Assembly: GCA_910574345.1 (NCBI GenBank)
Contig: CAJSZV010000004.1
Coordinates: 186,001 to 250,000, forward strand
From: Clostridiaceae bacterium
GTDB taxonomy: Bacteria; Bacillota; Clostridia; Lachnospirales; Lachnospiraceae
Length of the DNA stretch: 64,000 bases
Reading direction: 5' to 3'
Shown here: in pieces, positions 33,765-42,712 of the stretch
How positions within the stretch are numbered: the stretch's first letter is position 1
Layout of the letters: the number at the start of each line of letters is the position of its first letter
Notes under the pieces: model-generated
The model's input: only the letters and a program-made list of their open reading frames with translations
Told to the model about the DNA's origin: nothing
Databases searched by the model: none
Made by a program: the position numbers and the translations under genes

Positions 33765-34817
33765 TTTTTCCACTCTCCTTTCTTTCCTGAATCTCCTGCA
33801 CAATCTTGTTATATGCTTTCTTATTCAGGCGATAGAAAAATAAAACTGCCGCTGTTATAATCCACAGCACACCGGGAACCGTGGTAAAAGAATGCTTGAT
33901 CGCAGCCAGCACTGCCGGATTCTGCTGCTGGTTCGCTACATATCCGAAGCTGCCTAAAACACCTGCCAATAAGGAAGTCCCAATCGCCATTCCTATCTTA
34001 TTTCCCAGAGAAATAAAAGCATACTGGAAGCCGTCATTACGAAGCCCTGCTTTCCATTCCCCATACTCCACGCAGTCCGGTACAATGGCATAGATCGCTG
34101 TGTTAAACCCGGAAAAGAAAAACTGTGCCAGACATGAAAACAAGTAAAATGGGACTGGTGATTTCCCAACCGTAAAAAAGCACATACAAAACATGCTGAT
34201 TCCCGTAAGCAGCGCAAATATGGAAGCAGAACGCCCTTTATTGTTTGTCAGCCTGAACACCACCGGGAAGCAAGCCGCACCAATGATGGACGGGATGATG
34301 ATAAAAAGGGAGTAACTGCTGAATAATGCCTGGTTCCCTTCCCAAGTGCCGCAATCAGTGGAACCGTTATGATATTGATAATGCCGATGGCAATCATAGC
34401 ACTGACGGAACGGAACGTGTTAATCTTCGCCCGCTCCTCAATATTCTGAGTCATTGCACCGCACAAAGTCCCGTAAGGGATATTGACACAGGTATAGCCC
34501 AATACCAGAATGCAGTAGGTAACTGCCATATATATAATCTTTACGGTAGATGACCAGTCCGGATGCGCCCAAAAGGTCAACATCAATACCAGAGCGGTCA
34601 GTGGCGCTGCAATCAAAAGCCACGGGCGGTATCTCCCCCATCTGGTATGTGTCTTATCGCTCAGACCGCCGATCACAGGATCATTGATTGCATCCCAGAA
34701 TCTCGAAAACAACATCAGTCCTGCCACCGCGCTCATCCCTATCCCGAAAACGTCCGTATAGAATATCATCAGGAAATTCCCAACAAACATCCAACTGAAA
34801 TTACATCCCACATCCCC
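33757..34817 (-). pseudogene. GPH-family sugar:cation symporter, 5'-truncated and frameshifted
   Basis: The product would be a glycoside-pentoside-hexuronide:cation symporter (GCNFSWMFVGNFLMIFYTDV, RWGRYRPWLL, GFNTAIYAIVPDCVEYGEWK). Two defects are seen. At about 34330 one G is missing in GGGAAGGGAACC: the N-terminal frame ends in noise near 34248, while the next frame continues seamlessly as GNQALFSSYSLF. And the first ~17-20 residues are replaced by a VOC protein fragment at a shared GDVG. If the frameshift is real, the operon lacks a working transporter. Confidence 0.8.
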
Positions 34818-34979
34818 CATCCGTAAGAATGCCACCCTTTCGCCTGCCGCTTCATTCACTGTCTGAAACGCAACTTGAAATCCAAAAGTTTCATAAAAGG
34901 CAATGGTTGCTTCCAGATCGTTTGTGGGAATCCCTATATGCTGCAGCCCTGTTATATATCTCTGAAAATTATTTTCCAT
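34809..34979 (-). pseudogene. VOC-family protein, N-terminal fragment fused to the symporter
   Basis: 57 codons from ATG 34979 (GGAGG 6 bases before) reading TGLQHIGIPTNDLEATIAFY and VAFLRMGDV, the first beta-alpha-beta module of a small VOC protein. The remaining ~70 residues are missing because the frame continues in register into the symporter. The joint lies at GGGGATGTGGG, which would encode GDVG in both parents. Confidence 0.75.
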
Positions 34980-35022
34980 ATGAATCCTCCATCTCCGCCT
35001 TTTCCAGATCCATGCACAGATA

Positions 35023-35055
35023 CCCCGGAAACAGTCCGGTATGCGGTTTCCGGGG
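35023..35055 (-). repeat. Intercistronic hairpin after the sorbitol-type dehydrogenase
   Basis: Perfect 10-bp stem CCCCGGAAAC (35023-35032) and GTTTCCGGGG (35046-35055). No T run follows on the minus strand, so it is more likely an mRNA 3'-end stabiliser that raises dehydrogenase message over downstream genes. Confidence 0.5.
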
Positions 35056-35075
35056 TTCTGTATATTTTACATTGG

Positions 35076-36125
35076 CTACTCGGCAATGCGTATCACTGCT
35101 TTCACAATGTCAGCTTTGTTGTTCACACTGTAGTCCATGGCTTTCTGCGCCTCGTCAAGTCCGAAGACATCTGTCACGATCCCTTTCAGGTTCACCTTGC
35201 CTGCCGCAACAGCCTCTATCGCCATGGGATAGATATGGCGGTAGCGGAACACTGTCTTGAACATCAGCTCCTTATCCAACGCAAGGCTCATGGGAAGCGT
35301 CATTTCCCCACTCTTACTGTAGCCTACCAGCACAATGGTCGCGCCTTTCTTCGTCATGTGTATCGTCTGCACTGTGGTGATCTGTGTACCGGCGGTCTCC
35401 ACTGCAAGGTCACAGCCTTTCCCATCCGTCAGTTTTCTTACCTCTTCCACCACATCTGCCTGCGCTCCGTTGATGATGCCGTCTGCTCCCAGCTCCAGTG
35501 CTTTCTGGAGACGTTTCTCCATGATATCCACCACATACACCTTTGAAACTCCCATTGCCTTTAACGCCATCATCGTCACAAGACCAATACAGCCTGCCCC
35601 CATGACAACCGCTGTCTGTCCTGCCCTTGCGCCGCCCTGCATTGCCGCATGGAAGCCCACTGCCAGCGGCTCGATCAGCGCGCCCTCCATGGTGCTTACA
35701 TTATCCGGCAGCTTAAAGCAAAGGTCTGCCTCATGTGCCACATATTCCTGAAATACCCCATCCACCGGCGGCGTTGCAAAAAAGACTACATCCGGGCAGA
35801 GATTATAATTCCCTGTTTTGCAGAACTCACAATGGCCGCAGGTCTTACCCGGTTCCAACGCAACCCGGTCGCCGACTTTCAGGTGCTTCACATCCTTCCC
35901 CACTTCCACAACTGTCCCGCCCGGCTCATGGCCAAGCACAAATGGCGGCTTTACCACATAGTCACCGATCGCCCCCGTCTCATAATAATGCAAGTCGCTA
36001 CCGCAGATTCCCACATACTCCAGCTTGACAAGCACCTCATTGTCTTTTGTCTTCGGGATATCCCTTTCTTCAAATCCCATTTTTCCAATCCCTAACATTA
36101 CCGCTACTTTCATTTTTCCTTCCAT
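35076..36125 (-). CDS. Zinc-dependent sorbitol/L-iditol 2-dehydrogenase-like enzyme
   Basis: 349 residues, medium-chain dehydrogenase. Catalytic zinc ligands: Cys in GICGSDLHY, His-Glu in LGHEPGG. The structural zinc loop is [15 protein letters not shown]. The NAD-binding motif is GAGCIGLVT with the Asp of VVDIM favouring NAD. These features and the downstream fructokinase match polyol dehydrogenases that convert sorbitol to fructose or xylitol to xylulose. ATG 36125 follows AAGGAGG at 8 bases. First structural gene after the ROK operator at 36160. Confidence 0.9.
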   Translation of the reverse strand: MEGKMKVAVMLGIGKMGFEERDIPKTKDNEVLVKLEYVGICGSDLHYYETGAIGDYVVKPPFVLGHEPGGTVVEVGKDVKHLKVGDRVALEPGKTCGHCEFCKTGNYNLCPDVVFFATPPVDGVFQEYVAHEADLCFKLPDNVSTMEGALIEPLAVGFHAAMQGGARAGQTAVVMGAGCIGLVTMMALKAMGVSKVYVVDIMEKRLQKALELGADGIINGAQADVVEEVRKLTDGKGCDLAVETAGTQITTVQTIHMTKKGATIVLVGYSKSGEMTLPMSLALDKELMFKTVFRYRHIYPMAIEAVAAGKVNLKGIVTDVFGLDEAQKAMDYSVNNKADIVKAVIRIAE

Positions 36126-36159
36126 GATTGTTTCCTCCTTTTACATGTTACTTTAATTA

Positions 36160-36176
36160 TTACTTTATTAAATAGT
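36160..36176. promoter_or_regulatory. ROK operator-like site before the polyol operon
   Basis: TTACTTTATTAAATAGT shares the 12-base core TACTTTATTAAA with the perfect dyad at 37486-37502. A half-copy TTACTTTAATTAT is directly adjacent (36148-36160). Confidence 0.55.
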
Positions 36177-36291
36177 TTTATTATATATTTTATTTTAATT
36201 CCGAAGCCTCATTTTGTCAAGATATTTTCGAGGAATACTCCACTTTCATCATTTTTGCCTAAATTTCGTCTCTATTTTTAACAAAAATGCA

Positions 36292-36322
36292 CAAAAAAAG
36301 AAGTCTCATTTCTGAAACCTCT
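36292..36322 (-). terminator. Terminator of the ROK regulator gene
   Basis: Stem GAAACCTCT (36314-36322) with AGAAGTCTC (36299-36307), 9 pairs including G-T pairs, followed on the minus strand by TTTTTTT. It lies 25 bases after the ROK stop. Confidence 0.75.
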
Positions 36323-36346
36323 TTTTAGCACTGTTCCATCTCAATT

Positions 36347-37474
36347 TTATATCTGGCTGACAAACGTCTCAATCACTTTCAGCGCTGCCCCCAATGCTGC
36401 TGCAGCTACCTTATAATTGCAGGCTTTCACAAAGGAATCTTTTACCCCGAATGTATTCCTCCCGGCAACTTTATCCCATAGTTCTTGAAGATGTGTGCCC
36501 ATGCAGCTTCCTACATAGCCTCCCAAAACAATGTCGCAATCCAGAATCATGTAAATATTGTTCACTGCAATAGACAAGTAATCCGTATAAGAATCCCATA
36601 TCTTTGCCGCCTCTCCATCCCCCTGATCCAACATGCTGAAAAACTGTTCCAGTTTTCCATCCGCCGCATCGGATAAATGCCATGCCGCACAATAGGCATC
36701 CAGGCATCCCCTTTTCCCACAATAGCAGCCTTCCCCATCCATAACAAGTGTCATATGCCCAACTTCACCACACCGGAAATTCCTGCCCTGTACCAGCTCA
36801 TTTCCGCCAAAAATCGCTCCTCCCACCGTATTGCTTAATGAAAGATAGAAAAATCGCTCCTCCTCGTCTCCATGGAACCCCTCCGCATATGCCCCTGCAT
36901 TGGCATCATTAAGGAAAAAACATGGGTAGGAAAAAAAAGCGCTTACTGAATCAAGGGGTACAGCCTCTATGCCTAATATATGGGAATAGGTAATCTGTCC
37001 CTCATCCAGATTTATAATTCCCGGAAAAGAAATTCCCACCCCTAAGACCTTATGCCTATCAACACCATTCTCATCCAGAAAATGCTCCAGCCTTTCACTT
37101 ACTTCCCGATAATAAATCTCTCTGGGAACATACGGCAGATGGATGCGCTCATATTTTAAGATTTCCCCCACAATATTGGTAAGCACCAGCGCAATATGAT
37201 TTTTGGTAATATCCAACCCCACCGCCAGTCTGGCACCTACAACTGCTGATAAAGCTTTTGCCCTTCTCCCTCCGGTTGACTGCAATTCCCCTTTTTCCTC
37301 CAATAACCCTTCCGCCATCAACTCCTTTGTAATCTGTGTTGCCGTGGGCAGACTGATCTTCATGTTATATGAAATATCGGGGTTTGATACCGTTCCCTGC
37401 TTACAGATATAACGAAAAACTTCATTCCTATTTTTCTTCTTTACTTCCATGTTGGTTATTTTTTTCTTATCCAT
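36347..37474 (-). CDS. ROK-family transcriptional repressor
   Basis: 375 residues. N-terminal winged helix (about 10-70, ISLPTATQITKELMAEGLL) and a ROK sugar-sensor domain with the zinc motif GHMTLVMDGEGCYCGKRGCL. ATG 37474 is used; a GTG six bases upstream overlaps the AGGCGG ribosome site. It lies upstream of and in the same direction as the polyol operon and shares an operator motif with its promoter, so it probably represses both itself and the operon until the polyol or its phosphate binds. Confidence 0.88.
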   Translation of the reverse strand: MDKKKITNMEVKKKNRNEVFRYICKQGTVSNPDISYNMKISLPTATQITKELMAEGLLEEKGELQSTGGRRAKALSAVVGARLAVGLDITKNHIALVLTNIVGEILKYERIHLPYVPREIYYREVSERLEHFLDENGVDRHKVLGVGISFPGIINLDEGQITYSHILGIEAVPLDSVSAFFSYPCFFLNDANAGAYAEGFHGDEEERFFYLSLSNTVGGAIFGGNELVQGRNFRCGEVGHMTLVMDGEGCYCGKRGCLDAYCAAWHLSDAADGKLEQFFSMLDQGDGEAAKIWDSYTDYLSIAVNNIYMILDCDIVLGGYVGSCMGTHLQELWDKVAGRNTFGVKDSFVKACNYKVAAAALGAALKVIETFVSQI

Positions 37475-37485
37475 ATACACCGCCT

Positions 37486-37502
37486 ATACTTTATTAAAGT
37501 AT
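37486..37502. promoter_or_regulatory. ROK operator, perfect dyad at its own promoter
   Basis: ATACTTTATTAAAGTAT: arms ATACTTT and AAAGTAT around ATT. It starts 12 bases upstream of the ROK start codon. The core is repeated before the sorbitol-type dehydrogenase. Confidence 0.6.
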
Positions 37503-37675
37503 TTTTTTAGTGTACCATCTCTTTTGTAACAACGCAACTATATCTTATATTTTCTTTACATTTTTCCCCCTTAAGTCGTCAATAAAAATAAATTCCTTTT
37601 GAGCTTGCTTTCCCACCAAAAATCCGTAAGCTGTCACTCACAGAATTAAAACATAATTTTAAAGAGGACATTGCA

Positions 37676-37948
37676 ATGCTCAATATATCTGAAATCATAA
37701 AGAAAACCGAAGAAATGTTTGACTTATTCAACCAACATTTTTACAACAACGAATTAACCCGCCCGGCCATCACCGTATCCCCGGACGGCGGGTGCGGCGC
37801 ATATGGTTGGTGCACCATCCATGAAACCTGGAATGCAGATAACGAACTTTACCGGGAGATTAACCTTTGCGCCGAATACCTCGACCGCCCCATTACAGAG
37901 ATAGCCGCCTCGCTCCTCCATGAAATGAGCCACTTGTTCCATATATAA
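37676..37948 (+). pseudogene. SprT-like zinc protein, C-terminally truncated
   Basis: 90 codons from ATG 37676, reading MFDLFNQHFYNNELTRPAIT and the zinc-peptidase motif HEMSHLFHI, then a stop. Full SprT-like proteins continue for 60 or more residues and supply a further metal ligand, which is missing. The break lies about 5 bases before an 11-bp inverted repeat (37953-38004), suggesting that an insertion or deletion at that point removed the 3' part. Confidence 0.7.
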
Positions 37949-38293
37949 AATTATCCGCTAAAATGTTCTCACGGCTTAATGCGAAATTATACTTTTTAGC
38001 GGATATTGATTTTTGCCTCTGCTGCCCTCCGAGGGGTGTGCATCCGCCAGTACAATACAATCCCCCTGAGTTGAAGATTCATTATTCCATGGAATTTTCA
38101 GAAGTCAGTGCAAAGTGTAGAAAAAGATAGAATCTGGAAAAGCCCGCAGAATAAGGCTTTTTCAATACTTGCAGAAAAATAGCCCTCCGAAATGGAAGGC
38201 TTATTTTGTATCAAAGTTTGTCCCTTTAGACAACGATTGATTGGCACAATGAAGAAGCCAACAGCAAATAGAAAATGAAAACGGAGGAAAGGC
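37949..38293. other. Gene-free stretch with several hairpins
   Basis: No coding sequence is recognised. An 11-bp perfect inverted repeat, ATCCGCTAAAA (37953-37963) and TTTTAGCGGAT (37994-38004), abuts the truncated SprT gene. A second hairpin AAAAGCC / GGCTTTT (38138-38161) and an AGCC / GGCT hairpin near 38180 precede the DJ-1-type gene, whose ribosome site CGGAGG lies at 38282-38287. Confidence 0.4.
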
Positions 38294-38926
38294 ATGATTA
38301 CAGTCTATGTTTATATTCTTGATACCCTGGCAGATTGGGAAATGGGGTATGCTACCGCAGAACTCAACTCTAAACGCTTTTTCAAAAAGGATGCGCCGAA
38401 TATATCGGTCAAAACTGTCGGTATCTCAAAAGAGCCTGTCAAAACAATGGGCGGCCTCACTATCATTCCTGATTGTGCCATCAGCGATATTGCAATGAAC
38501 GAAGAAAGTGTATTACCGCTGCCGGGCACAAACACCTGGGGCGAGCCGATACATGGAGCTATCATTGATAAGGCGAGTAATCTTCTTTCAGCAGGTGGTA
38601 TGGTATGTGCCATTTGCGGCGCTACTGCCGCGCTGGCAAATGTCGGTCTGCTGGATCAACGTCTGCACACCAGCAATGGAATGGGATACCTCGAAATGGT
38701 TTCTCCCTGTTACAAAGGACAGCAGTGCTATGTCGATAAGCCGTCTGTTGCAGATCAAAACCTGATTACCGCAAGCTCCACCGGGGCTTTGTTATGGGCA
38801 AAACAAATCATTGAGCGATTGGAAGTATTTCAGACGGATACATTGGAAGCGTGGTATAACTATTTCAGCAGCGGTAAGGAACAACATTTCTTTGCCCTGA
38901 TGCAAACTCTGCCGGCAAACAAATGA
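38294..38926 (+). CDS. DJ-1/PfpI-family (class I glutamine amidotransferase-like) protein
   Basis: 210 residues with the nucleophile elbow Cys in VCAICGATA and the DJ-1 fold. An acidic residue early (DTLADWEMG) fits the Glu-Cys pair. The family includes peptidase-like, chaperone-like and glyoxalase-like members; many clostridial homologues are of unknown role. ATG 38294 follows CGGAGG at 6 bases. A strong terminator follows at 39025. It is flanked by remnants, so it may have arrived as a single gene. Confidence 0.8.
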   Translation: MITVYVYILDTLADWEMGYATAELNSKRFFKKDAPNISVKTVGISKEPVKTMGGLTIIPDCAISDIAMNEESVLPLPGTNTWGEPIHGAIIDKASNLLSAGGMVCAICGATAALANVGLLDQRLHTSNGMGYLEMVSPCYKGQQCYVDKPSVADQNLITASSTGALLWAKQIIERLEVFQTDTLEAWYNYFSSGKEQHFFALMQTLPANK

Positions 38927-39024
38927 CCTACTTTTATCACAGATAAGAACATAATGTACAAAACTGCTGCACGACGGCAAAAGAAAAAAAGCCATCGTAC
39001 AAGCAGGAGTATTGTCACGCCCGA

Positions 39025-39075
39025 AGCGGCGGCTTTGAGAAAATCAGAGCCGCCGCTCTTTTGCTTTTTCGGTGG
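39025..39075 (+). terminator. Terminator of the DJ-1-type gene
   Basis: AGCGGCGGCT (39025-39034) pairs with AGCCGCCGCT (39048-39057), with CTTTTGCTTTTTC after it on the plus strand. It lies about 100 bases beyond the stop codon. Confidence 0.8.
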
Positions 39076-39112
39076 GCTTTCCAATCTGGCCCCGGTGCCG
39101 CAAGCCCGCCTC

Positions 39113-39150
39113 TCCTGTTCAGATTTCGCTTACCCCAAATCTGAACAGGA
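39113..39150. repeat. 38-bp inverted repeat
   Basis: Perfect 14-bp arms TCCTGTTCAGATTT (39113-39126) and AAATCTGAACAGGA (39137-39150) around a 10-base loop. No T run on either side. It lies beside the Rpn remnant; it could be an element end or RNA structure. Confidence 0.5.
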
Positions 39151-39198
39151 GGAAAATGTTTCCCCATTGTTGTTTCTTGCCGCAATTACAGCAAGTAA

Positions 39199-39595
39199 TT
39201 ATTTTCCCTGTTTGCAATCTGTAAACCGACTACTTTCACTTCTGATAAACGACTTCATAATCTGTTCTTCATTAAACAAACTCATCATAATCGTCACAAC
39301 CTTCTTTTCTCTCTGCGCTAAATATTCCCTTAAAACATTCCTGTCCTTGCATATGCGGATTGTTTCTGTAACTGCCTTTTGTGTCATTCCGTGCAGTTTT
39401 GTCTGTTCGTTAAAAACTTTGCAGAAAATAATGTACTGATTGATAATGTCGTCTGTATCGCTTTCATAGATAACCTTTGCTTTTACCTCAATGTCTATAT
39501 CTGCCCCCCTCAAAAAATTCTTTAGGCAGAGATATTTTATCGGGTTTCCTCCCTTTGTTTCCCGTAAAAATAACATAAAGTTCAGGTTTTGGCAT
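39199..39595 (-). pseudogene. Rpn/PD-(D/E)XK nuclease-family transposase-like gene, 5'-truncated and frameshifted
   Basis: From 39595 the frame reads MPKPELYVIFTGNKGRKPDK, then breaks at a run of six G (about 39503-39508). Removing one G restores EGADIDIEVKAKVIYESD and the conserved end IINQYIIFCKVFNEQ, TIRICKDRNVLREYL and VVTIMMSLFNEEQIM. This is the C-terminal half of the Rpn family; the nuclease motifs are upstream and lost. The gene ends just before the beta-lactamase stop codon. Confidence 0.7.
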
Positions 39596-39597
39596 TT

Positions 39598-40620
39598 TTA
39601 CTTTCTTGCTTTTCTTCCCTCTGCTATAATCTGTTCATGCGTTTTTCCCTCATAAGACCAATAACCACTGTACCCTGCAAAGGTGCTGCTGTCTTGTATC
39701 TCGCTATCGTTTTGTTTTAAAATACTGATTGCTATTTCTTTTGCCTTATTCCCTGATACTGCTTCTTTGTTTTGTATATCATCAAGATAAATTGCAAAAT
39801 AAATTTTATTATCATCTTTTTCCATAAAACCAACAAACCATGCCTTACCATCAGCTCCCGAACCTGTCTTTCCATACAGACAACCATTATCAAATTCCGC
39901 TATATACATAATGCTTTTCAGTTCTTCCAAACTATCAGCATTAAAATTATTATCACTGCCAAAAATATAGTTCAATGTAACAACTTGTTGTTTGGGAGAA
40001 ATTTCTAACGATGAATCCAGCCAAAATCCATTAAGTTCCGGCAATGGATTCGTTTCACTTCCGTTCCATTCGGATATATCACAATTTCCATACTGTATTT
40101 CTTTCAGCATGGCATGAATATCTTCTTGACCAACCATATCTACAACTTGCCGGAAATACCATACACATGAAGCTTCAAATGCTTCTTTCAATGTTAAATT
40201 TGAGTTCCATGTGTCAATGGGGTATTTTACACCACTGTATTCCATTGTAGAAGTTTGGCTTTCAAGCACATTATTCTCCAAACCTGCCAGTGCGGATACA
40301 ATCTTGAATGTTGACAACGGCGAAATTTCCTTTTCGCATTTCTCTTTGTTATAAAGAGAATAAGTGTTTGATGATTCATCATATATTACAGCGCAACCAC
40401 TGATTCCTTGAAAGTATTCAGAATAATCAACAATATTATCCGTCACAACAGATATTTCATTTTCTTTGACGATTTCTGTACCTTGTATATTTTGATTTTC
40501 TTCCGCTGTTTGCTGTTTTATTGCAACACTATTATCTTCCTGCTGTTCACTATTTGTATTTGAACACCCTGCAATCATAACAGATAATAGCACTATTGCT
40601 ATACCTTTAACTTTTTTCAT
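39598..40620 (-). CDS. Class D (OXA/CDD-like) beta-lactamase lipoprotein
   Basis: 340 residues. Signal peptide and lipobox MIAGCSN, a Gln/Glu-rich linker (~25-65), then the penicilloyl-serine domain with the nucleophile motif STFK, the SCVWYF segment (SxV), YGN in QYGNCD and KTGSG. This set is diagnostic of class D enzymes and resembles the CDD type of Clostridioides difficile. It would act outside the membrane as an anchored enzyme. There is an unusual ~25-residue tail (AGYSGYWSYEGKTHEQII). The gene is clearly more AT-rich than its neighbours, a sign of transfer. ATG 40620 follows AAGGAG. No BlaI/BlaR pair is adjacent. Confidence 0.88.
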   Translation of the reverse strand: MKKVKGIAIVLLSVMIAGCSNTNSEQQEDNSVAIKQQTAEENQNIQGTEIVKENEISVVTDNIVDYSEYFQGISGCAVIYDESSNTYSLYNKEKCEKEISPLSTFKIVSALAGLENNVLESQTSTMEYSGVKYPIDTWNSNLTLKEAFEASCVWYFRQVVDMVGQEDIHAMLKEIQYGNCDISEWNGSETNPLPELNGFWLDSSLEISPKQQVVTLNYIFGSDNNFNADSLEELKSIMYIAEFDNGCLYGKTGSGADGKAWFVGFMEKDDNKIYFAIYLDDIQNKEAVSGNKAKEIAISILKQNDSEIQDSSTFAGYSGYWSYEGKTHEQIIAEGRKARK

Positions 40621-41055
40621 GTCATCTCCTTTTTATATGTCAAACAGTTATGCAGCTCCCTCATCTTATCATATATCCTCTTATATATCTACCTGAATCC
40701 GTGAAATTGGTTGTTTTATGAAGCCAATCCTAAATCTGATTGGCTTACTCTTGATAAATTGTCCTTCAAAGACAGTATTTTTATGAATGATGATTGATTT
40801 TGGCTCTAAATGACAGTTAGGAATACTGGAAAACCTTAAAAAATGGCATACTTTCCCCTTGGTTTTTCATATGGTTACCTGGCAGGACGATTTTACAATT
40901 GGAAATCTGCGAAAGCTGTATATACCTCCGCAAAAGCATGCCGCCATATATTACTTTTGGCACTAAGAAGAAATGTACCGGGCATCCATATCCTGAAAGG
41001 CATTCTGCACATCCCTATGGTCAGGCAGATAAAAAATCCTTCTTTTCCGGCCTTA
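40621..41055. other. Gene-free stretch upstream of the beta-lactamase
   Basis: No coding sequence is recognised. The part next to 40620 is very AT-rich and should contain the beta-lactamase promoter. Short plus-strand frames at 40843-41090 have no ribosome site and no family resemblance. Confidence 0.35.
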
Positions 41056-41781
41056 CTAATCCAGCCCAAGTCCTGACACCCAGCTTCTGATATCTTCCTC
41101 GGATACGCCGGAACTGAACTGCATCACTTCCTGCCAGTCCCCGGTTCCCGCTTTTTCCTTAAGCAGCTCTCCGCTTTCTCCAAGGCCGGAACTGGCAGAA
41201 GTACAGAACGGAATCACAGTCTTTCCGGTAAAATCATTCTCTTCCACGAAGCTGTCTACCGGCCATGCGGCAATTCCCCACCAGACGGGATAACCCACAA
41301 ACACCACGTCGTACTGATCAAGATTGTCAATATGGCTTGTCAGCTCCGGCCTGGCATTCTCATCCTGCTCCTCTGCCGCGTAATCTACAAGCCTGCCTCC
41401 ATCCCCCAGATAATCCACAGAGGTCTGAATGGAAAACAGTTCCCCGCCGGTTTCCTCCTGGATCAATCTCGCCAGATGCCCCGTCCGTCCCTCCGTCTCA
41501 CCGTTTACAGTCACTACACTGGCTGAGGATGCCGCGTCCATATCGCTGTTTTCAGCCACGGCAAAATAAGCGATTAAAATGCCGCCATCTCCGTCTGTTT
41601 TCATGGCCGCCGAATCTTTATCCTCCTGAGTGGGCTTTAAAGTTTCCTGTCCTTCGCCCCTTTGGGCGGATTCTTCCGCCGTCTTTTTTACCGGCTGGGT
41701 ATCTGTTCCCTGATTGCCGCATCCGGCCAAAAGGGCGGCGATGATCATCCCTGCCGCCAGACATACCTTTTTCCGTTTCAT
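41056..41781 (-). CDS. Flavodoxin-fold lipoprotein
   Basis: 241 residues. Signal peptide with lipobox LLAGCGN, a Glu/Lys/Gln linker (~24-55), then a flavodoxin-like domain (ILIAYFAVAENSD, DVVFVGYPVWWGIAAWPVD, TGKTVIPFCTSASSGLGES). Flavin-binding loops are present. ATG 41781 follows GGAG at 10 bases; ATG 41805 has only a very close AAGG. Being lipid-anchored outside the membrane, it is more likely an extracytoplasmic electron carrier or reductase than a classic cytosolic flavodoxin. Confidence 0.85.
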   Translation of the reverse strand: MKRKKVCLAAGMIIAALLAGCGNQGTDTQPVKKTAEESAQRGEGQETLKPTQEDKDSAAMKTDGDGGILIAYFAVAENSDMDAASSASVVTVNGETEGRTGHLARLIQEETGGELFSIQTSVDYLGDGGRLVDYAAEEQDENARPELTSHIDNLDQYDVVFVGYPVWWGIAAWPVDSFVEENDFTGKTVIPFCTSASSGLGESGELLKEKAGTGDWQEVMQFSSGVSEEDIRSWVSGLGLD

Positions 41782-41928
41782 GTTCTGTCTTCTCCATTTT
41801 TTCATTGCCTTATGTCACTGACACATGGCTCTATTTTACCTGCAATCCACTGACACCGGAACATCAAAAAAGTTCAAGCGTATCAACCCAAAGGTTAATA
41901 CGCTTGTAAACATTACATATTCTGACAA

Positions 41929-42684
41929 CTATTCCAACCCATACTTAACCTGAAAACTTTCTTCGGAATAGGCCATAACTTCGATTTCATTGTCATCATA
42001 ATCCTGTATATAAAAGTTATAGGAATTTTCCGTATGGGCCACTTTTTCATAAGGGCCTGTATATGGCCTTTTTGATGTCTTGGGGCCATAATACAGCTGA
42101 ACCCCTTTCTCATTCATTCTCTCTGCCTCCAATTCTATATCATGGACAATCATCGCAAAATGACACTGGCCTTTATTATTGGTGCAGTTATCCTTGGGAT
42201 AAGGTTGGTTTAACAGTTCAATAATCTGCTCTTCATTGACTCTTACATGAACGCGGTCCGGCGTATCCAGAATCAAATCCATTTCCAGTATATCCCTGTA
42301 AAAAGTTTTGGCTTTCTCAAGGTCATTGCTGTTGTAAGTCACTTTGGAGATATAGAGTGGTCCCTTGTTGATCTTCCAGGTATTAAACTCCGGATCCTGA
42401 ACGTTTTCGCCTTCTCCTTCTCCAAGAGTAGTGTACTGATAAGAATAGTACTCGTCATGGTTATGTCCGTCATATTCCGGCCACCCCCTAAGAGAAGTTT
42501 CCGGAAAAATCTCAATAAAATGTCCATGATGGAGCTGATAATAAATGATTCTCTCCTCCCCCTCAGCTGTTTTCAGGGAGAATCCTACTTTTAATCCTAA
42601 GGTGTTCTCATAAAAATCTCGAAATTTTTTCGTGTCTTTCAGTTTAAAACTCAGATGTCCTATCTCTTTAATATTTGTATTCAT
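41929..42684 (-). CDS. Two-domain VOC-family protein
   Basis: 251 residues made of two VOC modules (about 5-125 and 128-251). Metal-ligand candidates: His in GHLSFKLKD, Glu in FIEIFPET, then His in CHFAMIVHD and Glu in DDNEIEVM. The first module has a long loop with GHNHDEYYSYQ. ATG 42684 follows GGAGG at 6 bases. It is the last gene of the RpiR-PTS cluster, 28 bases after EIIC; such proteins in sugar operons may be epimerases or lyases, but no specific reaction is supported. Confidence 0.8.
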   Translation of the reverse strand: MNTNIKEIGHLSFKLKDTKKFRDFYENTLGLKVGFSLKTAEGEERIIYYQLHHGHFIEIFPETSLRGWPEYDGHNHDEYYSYQYTTLGEGEGENVQDPEFNTWKINKGPLYISKVTYNSNDLEKAKTFYRDILEMDLILDTPDRVHVRVNEEQIIELLNQPYPKDNCTNNKGQCHFAMIVHDIELEAERMNEKGVQLYYGPKTSKRPYTGPYEKVAHTENSYNFYIQDYDDNEIEVMAYSEESFQVKYGLE

Positions 42685-42712
42685 ATCTATCCTCCATTTT
42701 CGAATTCCTTCT

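Noticed and set aside
40843-41090. Two overlapping plus-strand frames upstream of the beta-lactamase
   Set aside because: No ribosome site, no family resemblance and cysteine/histidine spacing that matches nothing known.
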